The notes: generated by a model not told the origin, from the sequence alone. 52,392 nucleotides of DNA from Acidimicrobiaceae bacterium (GCA_003140595.1 PLKG01000150.1:30251-82642), one strand, 5' to 3'; positions 38,664 through 46,871 are shown, counted from the stretch's first letter. Numbers and translations: made by a program.

Positions 38664-39577
38664 GAGGGCGCCTTGTCTCCCGAGCGCACGACGGCGTGGC
38701 CCCCGAACTCGTTGCGCAGGGCAGCGAGCAGCCGCAGGCCGTAGGAGTTCTTCTCCCGGCTCTCGAAGCGCCTGAACAGCGACGCTGCTATCACAGGCAC
38801 CGGCACGTCGCGCTCGAGCGCCGCCTCGAGGGTCCAACGGCCCTCCCCGGAGTCCACAACGAACGGCTCGATGCCGTCGAAGCCCGCTTCGGGTCGAAGT
38901 GCCAGCTCCGCGAGCTCGAGCAGCCAGGACCTGACGACCGAGCCGTACCGCCAGATCGAGGCGATCTCGTGCAGGTCGAGGTCGAACTCATCGGCCTTGG
39001 ACATGATCTCGAAGCCTTCCGCGTAGGCCTCCATCAACCCGTACTCGATGCCGTTGTGCACCATCTTCACGAAGTGGCCCGCGCCGACGGGGCCGACGTG
39101 GGAATAGCCGCCCTCGGGTGCGAGCGCAAGGAAGATCGGCTCTGCTATCGCGACCGCCTCGGGGGTGCCACCCACCATGATGCAGTAGCCGTTCTCAAGG
39201 CCCCAGATGCCGCCAGAAGTGCCCGCGTCGATGAAATGGACGTTGCGCTCGGACAGGCGCGTCGCGTAAGGAACGGCCTCCTTGTAATTCGAGTTGCCGC
39301 CGTCGATGACGAGGTCACCAGCCTCGAAGTACTGGCCGAGGGACATGACGGTCTCCTCGGTCGGCTTGCCGGCCGGCACCATCACCCAGGCCACACGAGG
39401 AGCAGGTAGCTTCGCCGCCAGCTCCTCGAGGCTCGAAGCCGTTTCGGCCCCGAAGGAGGCGACCGCGGCACGAGCTTGAGCGCCCAGGTCGAAGCCGACG
39501 ACATCGTGGCCCTTGCCGATCAGTCGCCGGCTCATGTTGGCGCCCATCTTCCCCAGCCCGACCATGCCGATCTTCAT
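38660..39577 (-). CDS. gnd: 6-phosphogluconate dehydrogenase, short YqeC/GntZ type
   Basis: Decarboxylating dehydrogenase giving ribulose 5-phosphate. At 305 residues it is the short form (classical Gnd is about 470). Rossmann GLGKMG (7-12), DGGNSNYKE (92-100), SGGIWG and the catalytic GHFVKMVHNGIEYG (K171, N175) are present. The second beta strand ends VGFD with an acidic D30, which usually disfavours the 2'-phosphate of NADP and suggests NAD+ use; this is inference from the fold. It overlaps zwf and lies 40 nt downstream of pgi. Confidence 0.93.
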   Translation of the reverse strand: MKIGMVGLGKMGANMSRRLIGKGHDVVGFDLGAQARAAVASFGAETASSLEELAAKLPAPRVAWVMVPAGKPTEETVMSLGQYFEAGDLVIDGGNSNYKEAVPYATRLSERNVHFIDAGTSGGIWGLENGYCIMVGGTPEAVAIAEPIFLALAPEGGYSHVGPVGAGHFVKMVHNGIEYGLMEAYAEGFEIMSKADEFDLDLHEIASIWRYGSVVRSWLLELAELALRPEAGFDGIEPFVVDSGEGRWTLEAALERDVPVPVIAASLFRRFESREKNSYGLRLLAALRNEFGGHAVVRSGDKAPS

Positions 39578-39617
39578 AGTGCGACTCCTCCTTGTTCGCG
39601 CGGGTGAGAGCTCCCGT

Positions 39618-40985
39618 TCATGCGATCTCGGCCAGGTGGTCGAGCTCGACGCGGATCACCCGCCTGCCGTGGGTCAAGAGGCTCTCGTGGTCGCCGATCG
39701 ACTGCGCGTTGATCAGGGTCGAGAAGTCATAGGGCTTGTCTGGGATCGCGAGCTCCGCCGACGGCTTGGAAGGGACCAGCTGAACCGCGATCACACTGTT
39801 CGGGCCACCCTTGTGCAGCTGACCGGTCGAGTGCAGGAACCGCGGCCCATAGCCGGCTGTGACGGCCATTTGGTCGTTCGCGTCGCGCACACGGCACCGG
39901 AGCGCCTCGAGCTCGTCGTCCTGGCCATATGGCAGGTAGGCCTGCAAGGACACATAGTCGCGTGGACGGACCTGGGCGGTGATGAGGGCCATCATGTCCC
40001 CGGGCGCGGAGCACTCGAGTGCGGGCAGCGGAAGAGCACCGAGTACCCGCAGGGTGTTGGCCTTGGACTCTGCGACATTAGGCTCGTCAAAGGGATCGAT
40101 CGAAAGAGTGTGCCCGGCGATAGCGACGGCCAGCTCGAAACGGAAGAACTCGGCTCCTAGAGCCCCGGGCTCGCCTATCGAGACATCGATCACGTGCCGG
40201 TCGTCACCGGTCTCGGGGTCTGTCGTCGGCACCGGGACACAGCCGCGACCCTGTTTGCCCGTCGACTCGGCGATCAGTTGCTCGACCCACAGGCCGAAAG
40301 AACGGGTTCGTTCGCCGACGACGATGGTGGTCTTGTCGCGCCCGGCCAAAGCTTGCGCGCCCATCTCCTCACCGAGCGACACCGCCTCTTCCCGGTCGGC
40401 GTCGAGCGCACGCTCACACAGCTCGGCGACGTCATAGCCCATCAACGCGGCCGGGACGAGGCCGAAATACGACAGAACCGAGTACCGGCCGCCGATGTCG
40501 GGCTGGTTCTCGAACACGTGGCGGATGCCGAGCTCGCCGGCCTCGCGGCTGAGCGGAGTCCCGGGATCGGTGACGACCGCGTACCGGGAGGGATCGGCCA
40601 TGCGGCTTCGCGCATAAGAGAACAGCACGTTCGGCTCGAGCGTCGTACCGGACTTGGACGAGACGATGATGAAGGCGTCCTCGAGCGGCAGGGCAGCGAC
40701 CGTCGAAGGGTCGGTCGTGTCACAGACGACGACGCGACGGCCGGCAAAGCCGGAGAGCCGGTCCCGTACCGCGGCGAGGACCGCCGGGCCGAGTGATGAG
40801 CCCCCCATGCCTAGCAGGACGATCGTGTCCTGATCGACGCTGTCCGCGAAGCTCTTCAAGGTTCGCGCCTCGTCGAGCATGTGCCGTGGCATGTCGAGCC
40901 AACCGAGCCGGTTCTGCGCGACGTTGCCTTCGGGCCACAGGGTGTGGTCCCGGGCTTCCAGGCGGCGTAGCAGCTCGGAGGTCAA
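39618..40985 (-). CDS. pgi: Glucose-6-phosphate isomerase
   Basis: Interconverts glucose and fructose 6-phosphates, recycling pentose pathway carbon. 455 residues, smaller than E. coli Pgi (549), with two SIS subdomains: GMGGSSLGP near 60, VSSKSGTTLEPN near 108 and the GHTLSIDPFDEPNVAESK block that contains active-site residues. This compact form resembles the Pgi domain of the transaldolase-Pgi fusions found in some bacteria, and here tal lies directly upstream with a 4-bp TTGA overlap. TTG start at 40985. Confidence 0.92.
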   Translation of the reverse strand: MTSELLRRLEARDHTLWPEGNVAQNRLGWLDMPRHMLDEARTLKSFADSVDQDTIVLLGMGGSSLGPAVLAAVRDRLSGFAGRRVVVCDTTDPSTVAALPLEDAFIIVSSKSGTTLEPNVLFSYARSRMADPSRYAVVTDPGTPLSREAGELGIRHVFENQPDIGGRYSVLSYFGLVPAALMGYDVAELCERALDADREEAVSLGEEMGAQALAGRDKTTIVVGERTRSFGLWVEQLIAESTGKQGRGCVPVPTTDPETGDDRHVIDVSIGEPGALGAEFFRFELAVAIAGHTLSIDPFDEPNVAESKANTLRVLGALPLPALECSAPGDMMALITAQVRPRDYVSLQAYLPYGQDDELEALRCRVRDANDQMAVTAGYGPRFLHSTGQLHKGGPNSVIAVQLVPSKPSAELAIPDKPYDFSTLINAQSIGDHESLLTHGRRVIRVELDHLAEIA

Positions 40986-42115
40986 GGCTTCGTCCCGGTC
41001 GTGGCCGCCTTGTCCTGCAACTTGCCCAACAGGTCATCGAAGGATGCCGCAAAGGCAGCGACGCCCTCGGTCTCGAGCACCGCCGCGACGTCTCCCATGT
41101 CGATCCCGCACTCGGCCAGGCTCGCGAAGGTCGCTGAGGCCTGCGCGAAGTCGGCGTCGCTGATCAGTTGGAGGTTTCCGTGATCGAGGAAGTGATTCAG
41201 CGTGTCCTCGGGCATCGTGTTGACGGTGTTGTGCGCGATGAGGGTGTCCACATAGACGAGATCTGGATAGGCGGGGTTCTTGGTGGAGGTGGAGGCCCAC
41301 AGCGGTCGCTGGGGACGCGCACCAGCCTTCTCGAGTGCCGCCCACCTGGGGCCTGTGAATAGCTCGAGGTAGGCCTCGTAAGCGAGGCGAGCCTGGGCGA
41401 CAGCCGCCTTGCCACACAAGCCCAGGGCGAGCGCCCCGGTCGGGTAGCCCGTGTCCTGCCGGGCGGTCTGCTCGAGGCGGCGGTCGACCTCGGTGTCCAC
41501 GCGGCTGACGAAGAAGGACGCCACCGACGCCACCTTGGACAGGTCGCCCGCCTTGCCCAACAGCTCTTCCAGGCCCGACAGGTAGGCCTCGACGACCTCG
41601 CGGTAGCGCTCGAGGGAGAAGATCAAGGTGACGTTGACGCTCCGGCCTTCAGCTATGACCGCCCGGATCGCTCCGAGGCCCTCCCTGGTGGCAGGGATCT
41701 TCACGAGCAGGTTCGGCTGGTCGATGCGCTCGTGGAGCTGGCGCGCGGACTCGATCGTGGCGTCGGTGTCGTGTGCCAGACGCGGCGAAACCTCGATCGA
41801 CACGAAACCGTCGCCGCCATGACTCTCGTCGTAGACGGGCCGGAGCACTCCGAGCGCCCCTGTGACGTCGGCGATCACGAGGTCCCAGTAGGCCTCGTCG
41901 ACGGTCTGGCCGTCGGCGAGGGCGGCCGAGAACTGCTCGTCATAGTCGCTGCTCGCCGCGATCGCTTTTGCCATGATCGTCGGGTTCGTAGTGAGGCCCC
42001 TCACACCGGAGGAGACGAGGTCAGCCAGATGACCCGAAGTCAGATAAGCGCGGTTCAGATTGTCGAGCCACGGGCTCTGGCCCCCGTGATCGTAGAGGTC
42101 TTGCAGTCTTGTCAT
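40982..42115 (-). CDS. tal: Transaldolase
   Basis: Transfers dihydroxyacetone units between sugar phosphates through a Schiff base on K139 (NLLVKIPATREG). The 377-residue alpha/beta barrel is the long actinobacterial type, with GLTTNPTIMAKAI near the N-terminus and the closing PLWASTSTKNPAYPDLVYVDTL. ATG 42115 has GGGAGA upstream; longer in-frame readings extend into tkt and lack conservation. Its TGA overlaps the pgi TTG, so the two are translated together. Confidence 0.95.
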   Translation of the reverse strand: MTRLQDLYDHGGQSPWLDNLNRAYLTSGHLADLVSSGVRGLTTNPTIMAKAIAASSDYDEQFSAALADGQTVDEAYWDLVIADVTGALGVLRPVYDESHGGDGFVSIEVSPRLAHDTDATIESARQLHERIDQPNLLVKIPATREGLGAIRAVIAEGRSVNVTLIFSLERYREVVEAYLSGLEELLGKAGDLSKVASVASFFVSRVDTEVDRRLEQTARQDTGYPTGALALGLCGKAAVAQARLAYEAYLELFTGPRWAALEKAGARPQRPLWASTSTKNPAYPDLVYVDTLIAHNTVNTMPEDTLNHFLDHGNLQLISDADFAQASATFASLAECGIDMGDVAAVLETEGVAAFAASFDDLLGKLQDKAATTGTKP

Positions 42116-42129
42116 AGCTCTCCCAACAC

Positions 42130-44118
42130 TCACACCCGAGTCCCGAGTAGCCCGCGGGCCTTCTGGGCGACGTTGTCGGCGGTGAAGCCGAACTTCTCCA
42201 TGTTCACAGACCCCGGCGCCGAAGCGCCGAAGCGGTCGATCGTGACAGTCGCGTCGGCATAACGCTCCCAGCCGAACGACGCCGCCGCCTCCACGGCAAG
42301 CCGCGGGACCCCTGGCGGCAGGACATCGGCGCGGTAGCCCGCTTCTTGTTCGGCAAACAGCTCCCAGCTGGGAAAAGACACGACTCGGGCGACGATGCCC
42401 TCCGCCTCGAGGACACGTGCCGCACCTAGGCACAGCTGCACTTCGCTGCCGGTGCCGATGAGCACGATGTCTGGTGTCGCGCTCGCGTCGCCGCCCGGGG
42501 CCAGCACGTAGGCCCCGCGAGCGACCCCCACGGCCGCACGATCGCCCGTCTCCGCGAGTACTGGGAGATCTTGGCGGCTCAGGATCAACGCTGTCGGGCC
42601 GTCGGAGTCAACGGCGACCCTCCACGCCGCGGCCGTCTCAGTGGCATCAGCCGGGCGTATGACACGCAGGCCCGGCATTGCCCGCAAGGACGCGAGCTGC
42701 TCGATCGGCTGGTGGGTGGGGCCATCTTCGCCGAGGCCCACCGAGTCGTGAGTGAAGAAGTAGACGACATGGGCCCGTGACAATGCTGCGAGGCGAATCG
42801 CCGGGCGGGCATAGTCACTGAAGACGAAGAAGGTGCCACCGACAGGGAGGACGCCTCCGTGCAGCGCCATCCCGGTCATGGCCGACGCCATCGCATGCTC
42901 GCGGATGCCGAAGTGGAGCTGGGTGCCGCCTGGAGAAGCATGGGACTGAACCGCGTCCCCGGGCCCGAGGTCGACGCCGGTGTTGCCGGTGAGGTCAGCA
43001 GCTCCGGCGATGAGGCCCGGGATGCCTGCGCCCGTCGCGGTGAGGCACTTGTTGACCGCCTTGCGCGTGGCGAGCTTGGTGCCAGCTTCGAAGGCGGGAA
43101 GCTTGTCAGCCCAGCCCGCGAGAGCCCGCCCGGCTAGGCAGGCCTTGAGGCGCTCCTGGTCGCCCTCCGAGACTGCCTGGCGATCCTCCCATGCCTCGCG
43201 CGCGGCCCGTCCACGACGGGCGCATTGCGCGTAGAACGCCGGGACCTCGTCGGGGACGTAGAACTCCTGGTCCAAAGGCAGGCCGAGGAGCGCTTTGGTG
43301 AGTCTTATCTCCTCAGCACCGAGCGGGTCGCCGTGCGCCTCCTTGGTATCGGTGCGGTGCGGGGAGGGCCAGCCAATATGACTGCGGAGCACCAGCAGCG
43401 ACGGCCGGTCCGCCTCGGCCAAGCCACGGCGCAGCCCCGCCTCGAGGGCGTCCAGATCATTCGCGACCTCGCCCAGGCGCTCCACGTGCCATCCGTAGGC
43501 ATCGAAGCGCTTCATTACATCGTCTGAACACGCGAGGTCGGTGGACCCGTCGATTGTGATGTGGTTGTCGTCGAAGATGTATACGAGACGGCCGAGCCCC
43601 AGATTTCCCGCCAAGGAGGCGGCCTCGTGGCTCACACCCTCCATCAAGTCCCCGTCGCCGCAGATCACGAAGATGTGGTGGTCGATCGTCTCGGGGCCGA
43701 AGTGTGAGCGCAGGAAGCGCTCGGCGACCGCCATGCCGACGCCGTTCGCGAAGCCCTGGCCCAAGGGGCCGGTCGTGACCTCGACCCCGGCGAGCGAATG
43801 GACCTCCGGGTGACCTGCGGTCGGCGAACCCCAGTGGCGGAACTGCTCGATGTCCTTGAGGCTGATCCCGTAGCCGTTCAGGAGCAGCATTGAGTACAGC
43901 AGGATGGACGCGTGACCGTTGGACAGGATGAACCGGTCCCGGTCGGGCCAGTCAGGCTCTCCCGGGTCGTGGCGAAGCACCCGCGAGAACAAGACGTGAG
44001 CCAGAGGCGCCAGCGCCATCGCTGTGCCCTGGTGACCGCTGTTTGCTCGCTGAGGGCCGTCCATGGCAAGGCCGCGGACGACGTTGACGCATAGCTGTTC
44101 CAATTCGGTTTCGGTCAT
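42130..44118 (-). CDS. tkt: Transketolase
   Basis: Thiamine-diphosphate enzyme that moves two-carbon units between ketoses and aldoses. 662 residues with NSGHQGTAMA near the start, GHPEVHSLAGVEVTTGPLGQG, the thiamine/Mg motif GDGDLMEG, the HFGIREHAM glutamate, and DSVGLGEDGPTHQP in the pyrimidine domain. First gene of the eight-gene pentose phosphate-F420-LOG operon. A TAGTCT hexamer 8 nt before the ATG may be its -10 element. Confidence 0.96.
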   Translation of the reverse strand: MTETELEQLCVNVVRGLAMDGPQRANSGHQGTAMALAPLAHVLFSRVLRHDPGEPDWPDRDRFILSNGHASILLYSMLLLNGYGISLKDIEQFRHWGSPTAGHPEVHSLAGVEVTTGPLGQGFANGVGMAVAERFLRSHFGPETIDHHIFVICGDGDLMEGVSHEAASLAGNLGLGRLVYIFDDNHITIDGSTDLACSDDVMKRFDAYGWHVERLGEVANDLDALEAGLRRGLAEADRPSLLVLRSHIGWPSPHRTDTKEAHGDPLGAEEIRLTKALLGLPLDQEFYVPDEVPAFYAQCARRGRAAREAWEDRQAVSEGDQERLKACLAGRALAGWADKLPAFEAGTKLATRKAVNKCLTATGAGIPGLIAGAADLTGNTGVDLGPGDAVQSHASPGGTQLHFGIREHAMASAMTGMALHGGVLPVGGTFFVFSDYARPAIRLAALSRAHVVYFFTHDSVGLGEDGPTHQPIEQLASLRAMPGLRVIRPADATETAAAWRVAVDSDGPTALILSRQDLPVLAETGDRAAVGVARGAYVLAPGGDASATPDIVLIGTGSEVQLCLGAARVLEAEGIVARVVSFPSWELFAEQEAGYRADVLPPGVPRLAVEAAASFGWERYADATVTIDRFGASAPGSVNMEKFGFTADNVAQKARGLLGTRV

Positions 44119-44126
44119 TGACCCTA

Positions 44127-44132
44127 AGACTA
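44127..44132 (-). promoter_or_regulatory. -10-like TAGTCT for the tkt operon
   Basis: On the minus strand TAGTCT lies 8 nt before the tkt ATG. Initiation 7-8 nt downstream would give a leader of only 1-2 nt. No ribosome-binding site would then be transcribed. No good -35 is seen. Confidence 0.35.
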
Positions 44133-44520
44133 TTCACGAAGAACAGGTCGCGGGGTCAGCCGAAGGTGGAAGGTGATGACCTTGAAACGAAATGGGCCTC
44201 GGTGAGCCGCAAAGTCCTCACCCTCGCACGGACCATGAGCCGGATCACCCACCGGGCCGCGTCCGACTCGTGGCGGCAGAGTGCCAATTGTGCAAAGGTC
44301 GGTGCCGAGTGATGGTTGTTGTACAGGCTCTCACCACCGTCACAAAGGCGAGCCGCTGATTCTTGAACGCCGTGTTCGGGTGGCTTTTGGACCCGAAGCT
44401 GTGGCCGATCGTGCTGACCGCAGCATCGAGGGCGAGTTAGCTCGCCGCGTGGACGACGGCCGCGAGCGGGCCCACGCGCCAGCCGAGAAGGAGACAGAGC
44501 AACGCCGAGACCGAGGAATG

Positions 44521-44534
44521 CGTGTTCGAACACG
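44521..44534. promoter_or_regulatory. 14-bp perfect palindrome
   Basis: CGTGTTCGAACACG equals its own reverse complement. It lies in the gene-free region about 400 bp from both flanking starts, so its role is unclear. It has the half-site order GTTCGAAC, not the spaced form of the mycobacterial SOS box. Confidence 0.25.
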
Positions 44535-44902
44535 TTGTCCCAGCGGTCGGAGGCGAGGTCCTTGGCATAGCGCTCAGTACTCATCTCGTCGCGGACCATT
44601 GGCGCTAGAGGATTGCGTTGGTCAACTGCACCCGCGAGAACCTGAGGGTACCGGCGAATTCGGATCGCCTTGGACGGAGGTGAATGCGTGGCCTTTGTGG
44701 GCGACCGCCACCCACCGGCGCGGCTGGATGCGTGTCACGAGCCAGATGAGCACCCGAGAGACGACTCGGGCGAGGTGTGATCGCCCGGTGCGTCTCCGCC
44801 CGGTGAAGCTAGATCGTCGTGCAGCTGAGCGCTACCTCGCTCCGCGCCAGTCCCGCGAGAGGATCTGAAGGAGTCCTGCCATTCGTGAAGGGCATCAGTG
44901 GT

Positions 44903-44922
44903 TACCTACCGTCTGGTAGGTA
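44903..44922. promoter_or_regulatory. TetR-type operator at the tetR start
   Basis: TACCTACC-GTCT-GGTAGGTA is a perfect 8-bp inverted repeat with a 4-nt spacer, ending 10 nt before the ATG of the adjacent TetR gene and overlapping its TAGGCT -10-like hexamer. This strongly suggests autorepression by that regulator. Confidence 0.65.
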
Positions 44923-44926
44923 GGCT
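44921..44926 (+). promoter_or_regulatory. -10-like TAGGCT, possible leaderless promoter
   Basis: TAGGCT ends 6 nt before the ATG at 44933, placing the expected transcription start on the A of the start codon. It overlaps the right arm of the operator. Confidence 0.4.
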
Positions 44927-44932
44927 TGCAGG

Positions 44933-45613
44933 ATGTCGAGCCCACGCGAGTCGGCCGGGCTCGGTGTGAGCCTGCGCACGTCAGATGCCACACTCCCCGC
45001 GCACCGTGTTCGCGAACCGGGAGTTCCCACGCGCCAGGCGATCCTCGATGCGGCGCTGCGGTGCTTCGCCGACCATGGCTTCGAAGGGACATCCCTCAAT
45101 GACATCTCCGAGCTCGTTGGCATCAAGCGCCCGAGCCTGCTGCATCATTTCCCCTCGAAAGAAGCCTTGTACCGCGAGGTGCTCGAAGCTTGGTTCTCCG
45201 ACTGGCTGGAGCGCGTTGGCGAGGCAATAAACCGGCCGCGCGACGGTTGGGAGCAGGTGGACCGCGTCCTCACGACGGGGTTCCGCTTCTTCGCGGAGAG
45301 CCCGGCTTTCGTTCGCCTGGTTCGGCGCGAAGCGCTCGAGGGTGGCGGCGCCATGGCCGGCGAGCTCGGTGTCACACTCCGCCCGATGCTCGAGCGGGCT
45401 GTCGCTTTCCTCGAGCGCGAGATGTCCGCAGGTCGGTTCCGGTCCCACGACGCCCAACAGCTCGTGCTCACCGGCTACGGGGCGCTGCTGACCTATTTCA
45501 GCGACGTCCCTTTCCTCGAGGCGTTGCTGGAGACCGATCCGCTCGGACAAGGCGAGCTTGATCGGCGCCTTCAGCACCTTCGCGAGTTCTTTCGCGCCGC
45601 GTTGGAGCCCTGA
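44933..45613 (+). CDS. TetR/AcrR-family transcriptional regulator
   Basis: A 226-residue regulator. After a 28-residue N-terminal extension, the DNA-binding domain runs about 31-80 ([20 protein letters not shown], then [32 protein letters not shown]), a textbook TetR helix-turn-helix. The C-terminal half with [19 protein letters not shown] resembles AcrR-type ligand domains; ligand unknown. ATG 44933 sits next to a perfect operator; a GTG at 44966 would remove eleven poorly conserved residues. Downstream are three small envelope-like genes starting 150 bp later, possible targets. Confidence 0.9.
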   Translation: MSSPRESAGLGVSLRTSDATLPAHRVREPGVPTRQAILDAALRCFADHGFEGTSLNDISELVGIKRPSLLHHFPSKEALYREVLEAWFSDWLERVGEAINRPRDGWEQVDRVLTTGFRFFAESPAFVRLVRREALEGGGAMAGELGVTLRPMLERAVAFLEREMSAGRFRSHDAQQLVLTGYGALLTYFSDVPFLEALLETDPLGQGELDRRLQHLREFFRAALEP

Positions 45614-45750
45614 AAGAGTCAACTCACGGTGAGGTCGCGTCCTTTGGAGCGAGCAGCCGTCGAGACCGGGCCAAGGCGGTCACGCCACCGGAACTGACAT
45701 ATTCCGGGCCTGCTTGCGCCCGTGCGCTAGCGGCCGGTCGGCCGGCCCGA

Positions 45751-45756
45751 TAGCCT
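45751..45756 (+). promoter_or_regulatory. -10-like TAGCCT before the small membrane-protein gene
   Basis: TAGCCT lies 8 nt before the ATG at 45765, with no Shine-Dalgarno in between. It is another instance of the short TANNNT-to-start spacing seen at pimA, tkt, tetR and dop. Confidence 0.35.
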
Positions 45757-45764
45757 GCGGTTTC

Positions 45765-46109
45765 ATGTCGGGACAAGGTGACGCCAAGCGTGCTGATCCG
45801 CGCGAGGAGGGAGCCGAGCTGTTCGCCCTTCTCCGTCGATACGTGGTCCAGGAGACGATCACCCCGCTACGGACGATCGGCCGGACATTGCTGTTCGGCG
45901 GAGCCGCGGCGACCTTGCTCGGCATCGGTACTGTCCTGCTGCTGCTCGGGGTCCTTCGCGTGCTGCAGACCGAGACGGGGGCGGCATTCGCCGGAACGTG
46001 GTCCTGGGTGCCATACCCGATCACCGCGATCATCGGCCTGGTCGTTGTGGGTGGATCTGGGTTCGTGCTCCTGCGCTCTCGCGGCCGGGCCGGGGCGAAG
46101 AAGGGGTAG
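45765..46109 (+). CDS. Two-span membrane protein, holin-superfamily-like
   Basis: A 114-residue protein: polar N-terminus, amphipathic helix ELFALLRRYVVQETITPLRTIGR, then two hydrophobic spans (about 46-72, TLLFGGAAATLLGIGTVLLLLGVLRVL, and about 86-106, ITAIIGLVVVGGSGFVLL) and a basic end. The layout resembles the actinobacterial putative holin/DUF1469-type proteins that cluster with small tail-anchored partners; the match is by architecture only. It is followed by another membrane-anchored protein after 27 nt. Role unknown, perhaps envelope maintenance. Confidence 0.65.
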   Translation: MSGQGDAKRADPREEGAELFALLRRYVVQETITPLRTIGRTLLFGGAAATLLGIGTVLLLLGVLRVLQTETGAAFAGTWSWVPYPITAIIGLVVVGGSGFVLLRSRGRAGAKKG

Positions 46110-46136
46110 CACGATGAAACGATCGGAGGCAGGGTG

Positions 46137-46382
46137 ATGAGGATCCGCCTGATCCGACAGTTGATGCTGGCGACTGATGACTCGGGACGCGTGTCGCTGT
46201 CGGACGTTGAGCAGAAGCTGCGCGACCTTGGCAGCAATGCCCAGTCCTTGGCGACAGATGCCGCACCCCCGATGATCGGCGGGTTGGTGGCCGCCGGGGT
46301 GGTCGCCGTGGCTGCTGTCTACTTGCTGGGCCGCCGGCGCGGCAGTCGGCGGGCTTCGGTGCTCGAGATCCGTCGCGTCTGA
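46137..46382 (+). CDS. Small protein with one C-terminal membrane helix
   Basis: An 81-residue protein with a charged helical N-terminal half (SDVEQKLRDLGSNAQSLATDAAP) and one hydrophobic helix (about 47-65, MIGGLVAAGVVAVAAVYLLG), followed by an Arg-rich stop-transfer and tail. Architecture resembles the DUF3618-like or phasin-like membrane-tethered small proteins often found beside holin-like genes. ATG 46137, with GTG 46134 as alternative, follows GGAGG by about 9 nt. Unknown function; probable operon with the neighbours. Confidence 0.65.
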   Translation: MRIRLIRQLMLATDDSGRVSLSDVEQKLRDLGSNAQSLATDAAPPMIGGLVAAGVVAVAAVYLLGRRRGSRRASVLEIRRV

Positions 46383-46409
46383 CGATGCACGGCCGGGCGC
46401 GGGTCTGTC

Positions 46410-46871
46410 GTGCGTAGCTATCTCGATCGTTGGGCGCGCCAGTTGGTGCGGCGCGGCGTTCGGTCGGGCCTGATCGAGGGCAGCAACTTATGGCTCTCGA
46501 TCGGAGCGATCGCATGGCTGTTCCGTTTCCTGTCGAAACGACCGTCGCCGCAAGTGAGCGTCGAGCAGCTCAGGCTCGGGGAGTCACTGATCGTGAGCCA
46601 TGTCCCGGCTCCTCCGCGCAGCAGGAGGGCCAGGAAGAAGGCCGCCCGGAAGGCCGCAAAGCTCGAGCAGCGCGTCGCACGCCAGCAAGCCAAGCGCGAG
46701 GCCAGCCGCCGCTATCGCCGCGCGCAAGCCAAGGCGGCGCTGGTAGAAGCCGAAAGGCAAGCCAAGGCGGCGAGGAGACAAGCCCGGTGCAGCAAGGAAC
46801 CTAGACGCCGCCGCGGCGAGGAGCCTGCCGGGCGTGGCCACTCGGAAAGGGATGCCGAGGAGGCGACGTGA
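46410..46871 (+). CDS. Basic Lys/Arg/Ala-rich helical protein
   Basis: A 153-residue protein. The N-terminal 50 residues include a weak hydrophobic helix (about 26-42, NLWLSIGAIAWLFRFL) and a QVSVEQLRLGESLIVSHV strand region. From residue 70 to 135 it is an extremely basic helix of Lys, Arg, Ala, Glu and Gln in a heptad-like rhythm, then an acidic end. This could bind nucleic acid or membrane phospholipid, or form a coiled coil. GTG start at 46410; its stop overlaps the trmI GTG by 4 bp. No family recognised. Confidence 0.62.
   Translation: MRSYLDRWARQLVRRGVRSGLIEGSNLWLSIGAIAWLFRFLSKRPSPQVSVEQLRLGESLIVSHVPAPPRSRRARKKAARKAAKLEQRVARQQAKREASRRYRRAQAKAALVEAERQAKAARRQARCSKEPRRRRGEEPAGRGHSERDAEEAT

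Larger units (their letters stand above)
44119..44932. other. 814-bp intergenic region without a convincing gene
   Basis: This gap separates the tkt operon promoter from a divergent TetR gene. Two overlapping minus-strand frames near 44430-44600 look slightly protein-like (one contains RWDNVFEHAFLGLG; the other a hydrophobic ALLCLLLGWRVGPLAAVV), as if one short membrane-protein gene had suffered a frameshift. Neither has family signatures. A perfect 14-bp palindrome lies at 44521-44534. No tRNA or known RNA was recognised. Confidence 0.5.

Noticed and set aside
41001-41183. Short plus-strand frames opposite the tal/pgi overlap
   Set aside because: Antisense to two well-supported, translationally coupled genes.
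44521-44534. GTTCGAAC core considered as a tRNA T-arm
   Set aside because: No acceptor, D or anticodon stems could be built around it; the symmetry fits a palindrome better.
44281-44868. Plus-strand 195-codon frame in the gene-free gap
   Set aside because: Charged, low-hydrophobicity translation with no domain, no ribosome site and no coding-like third-position bias that I could see.
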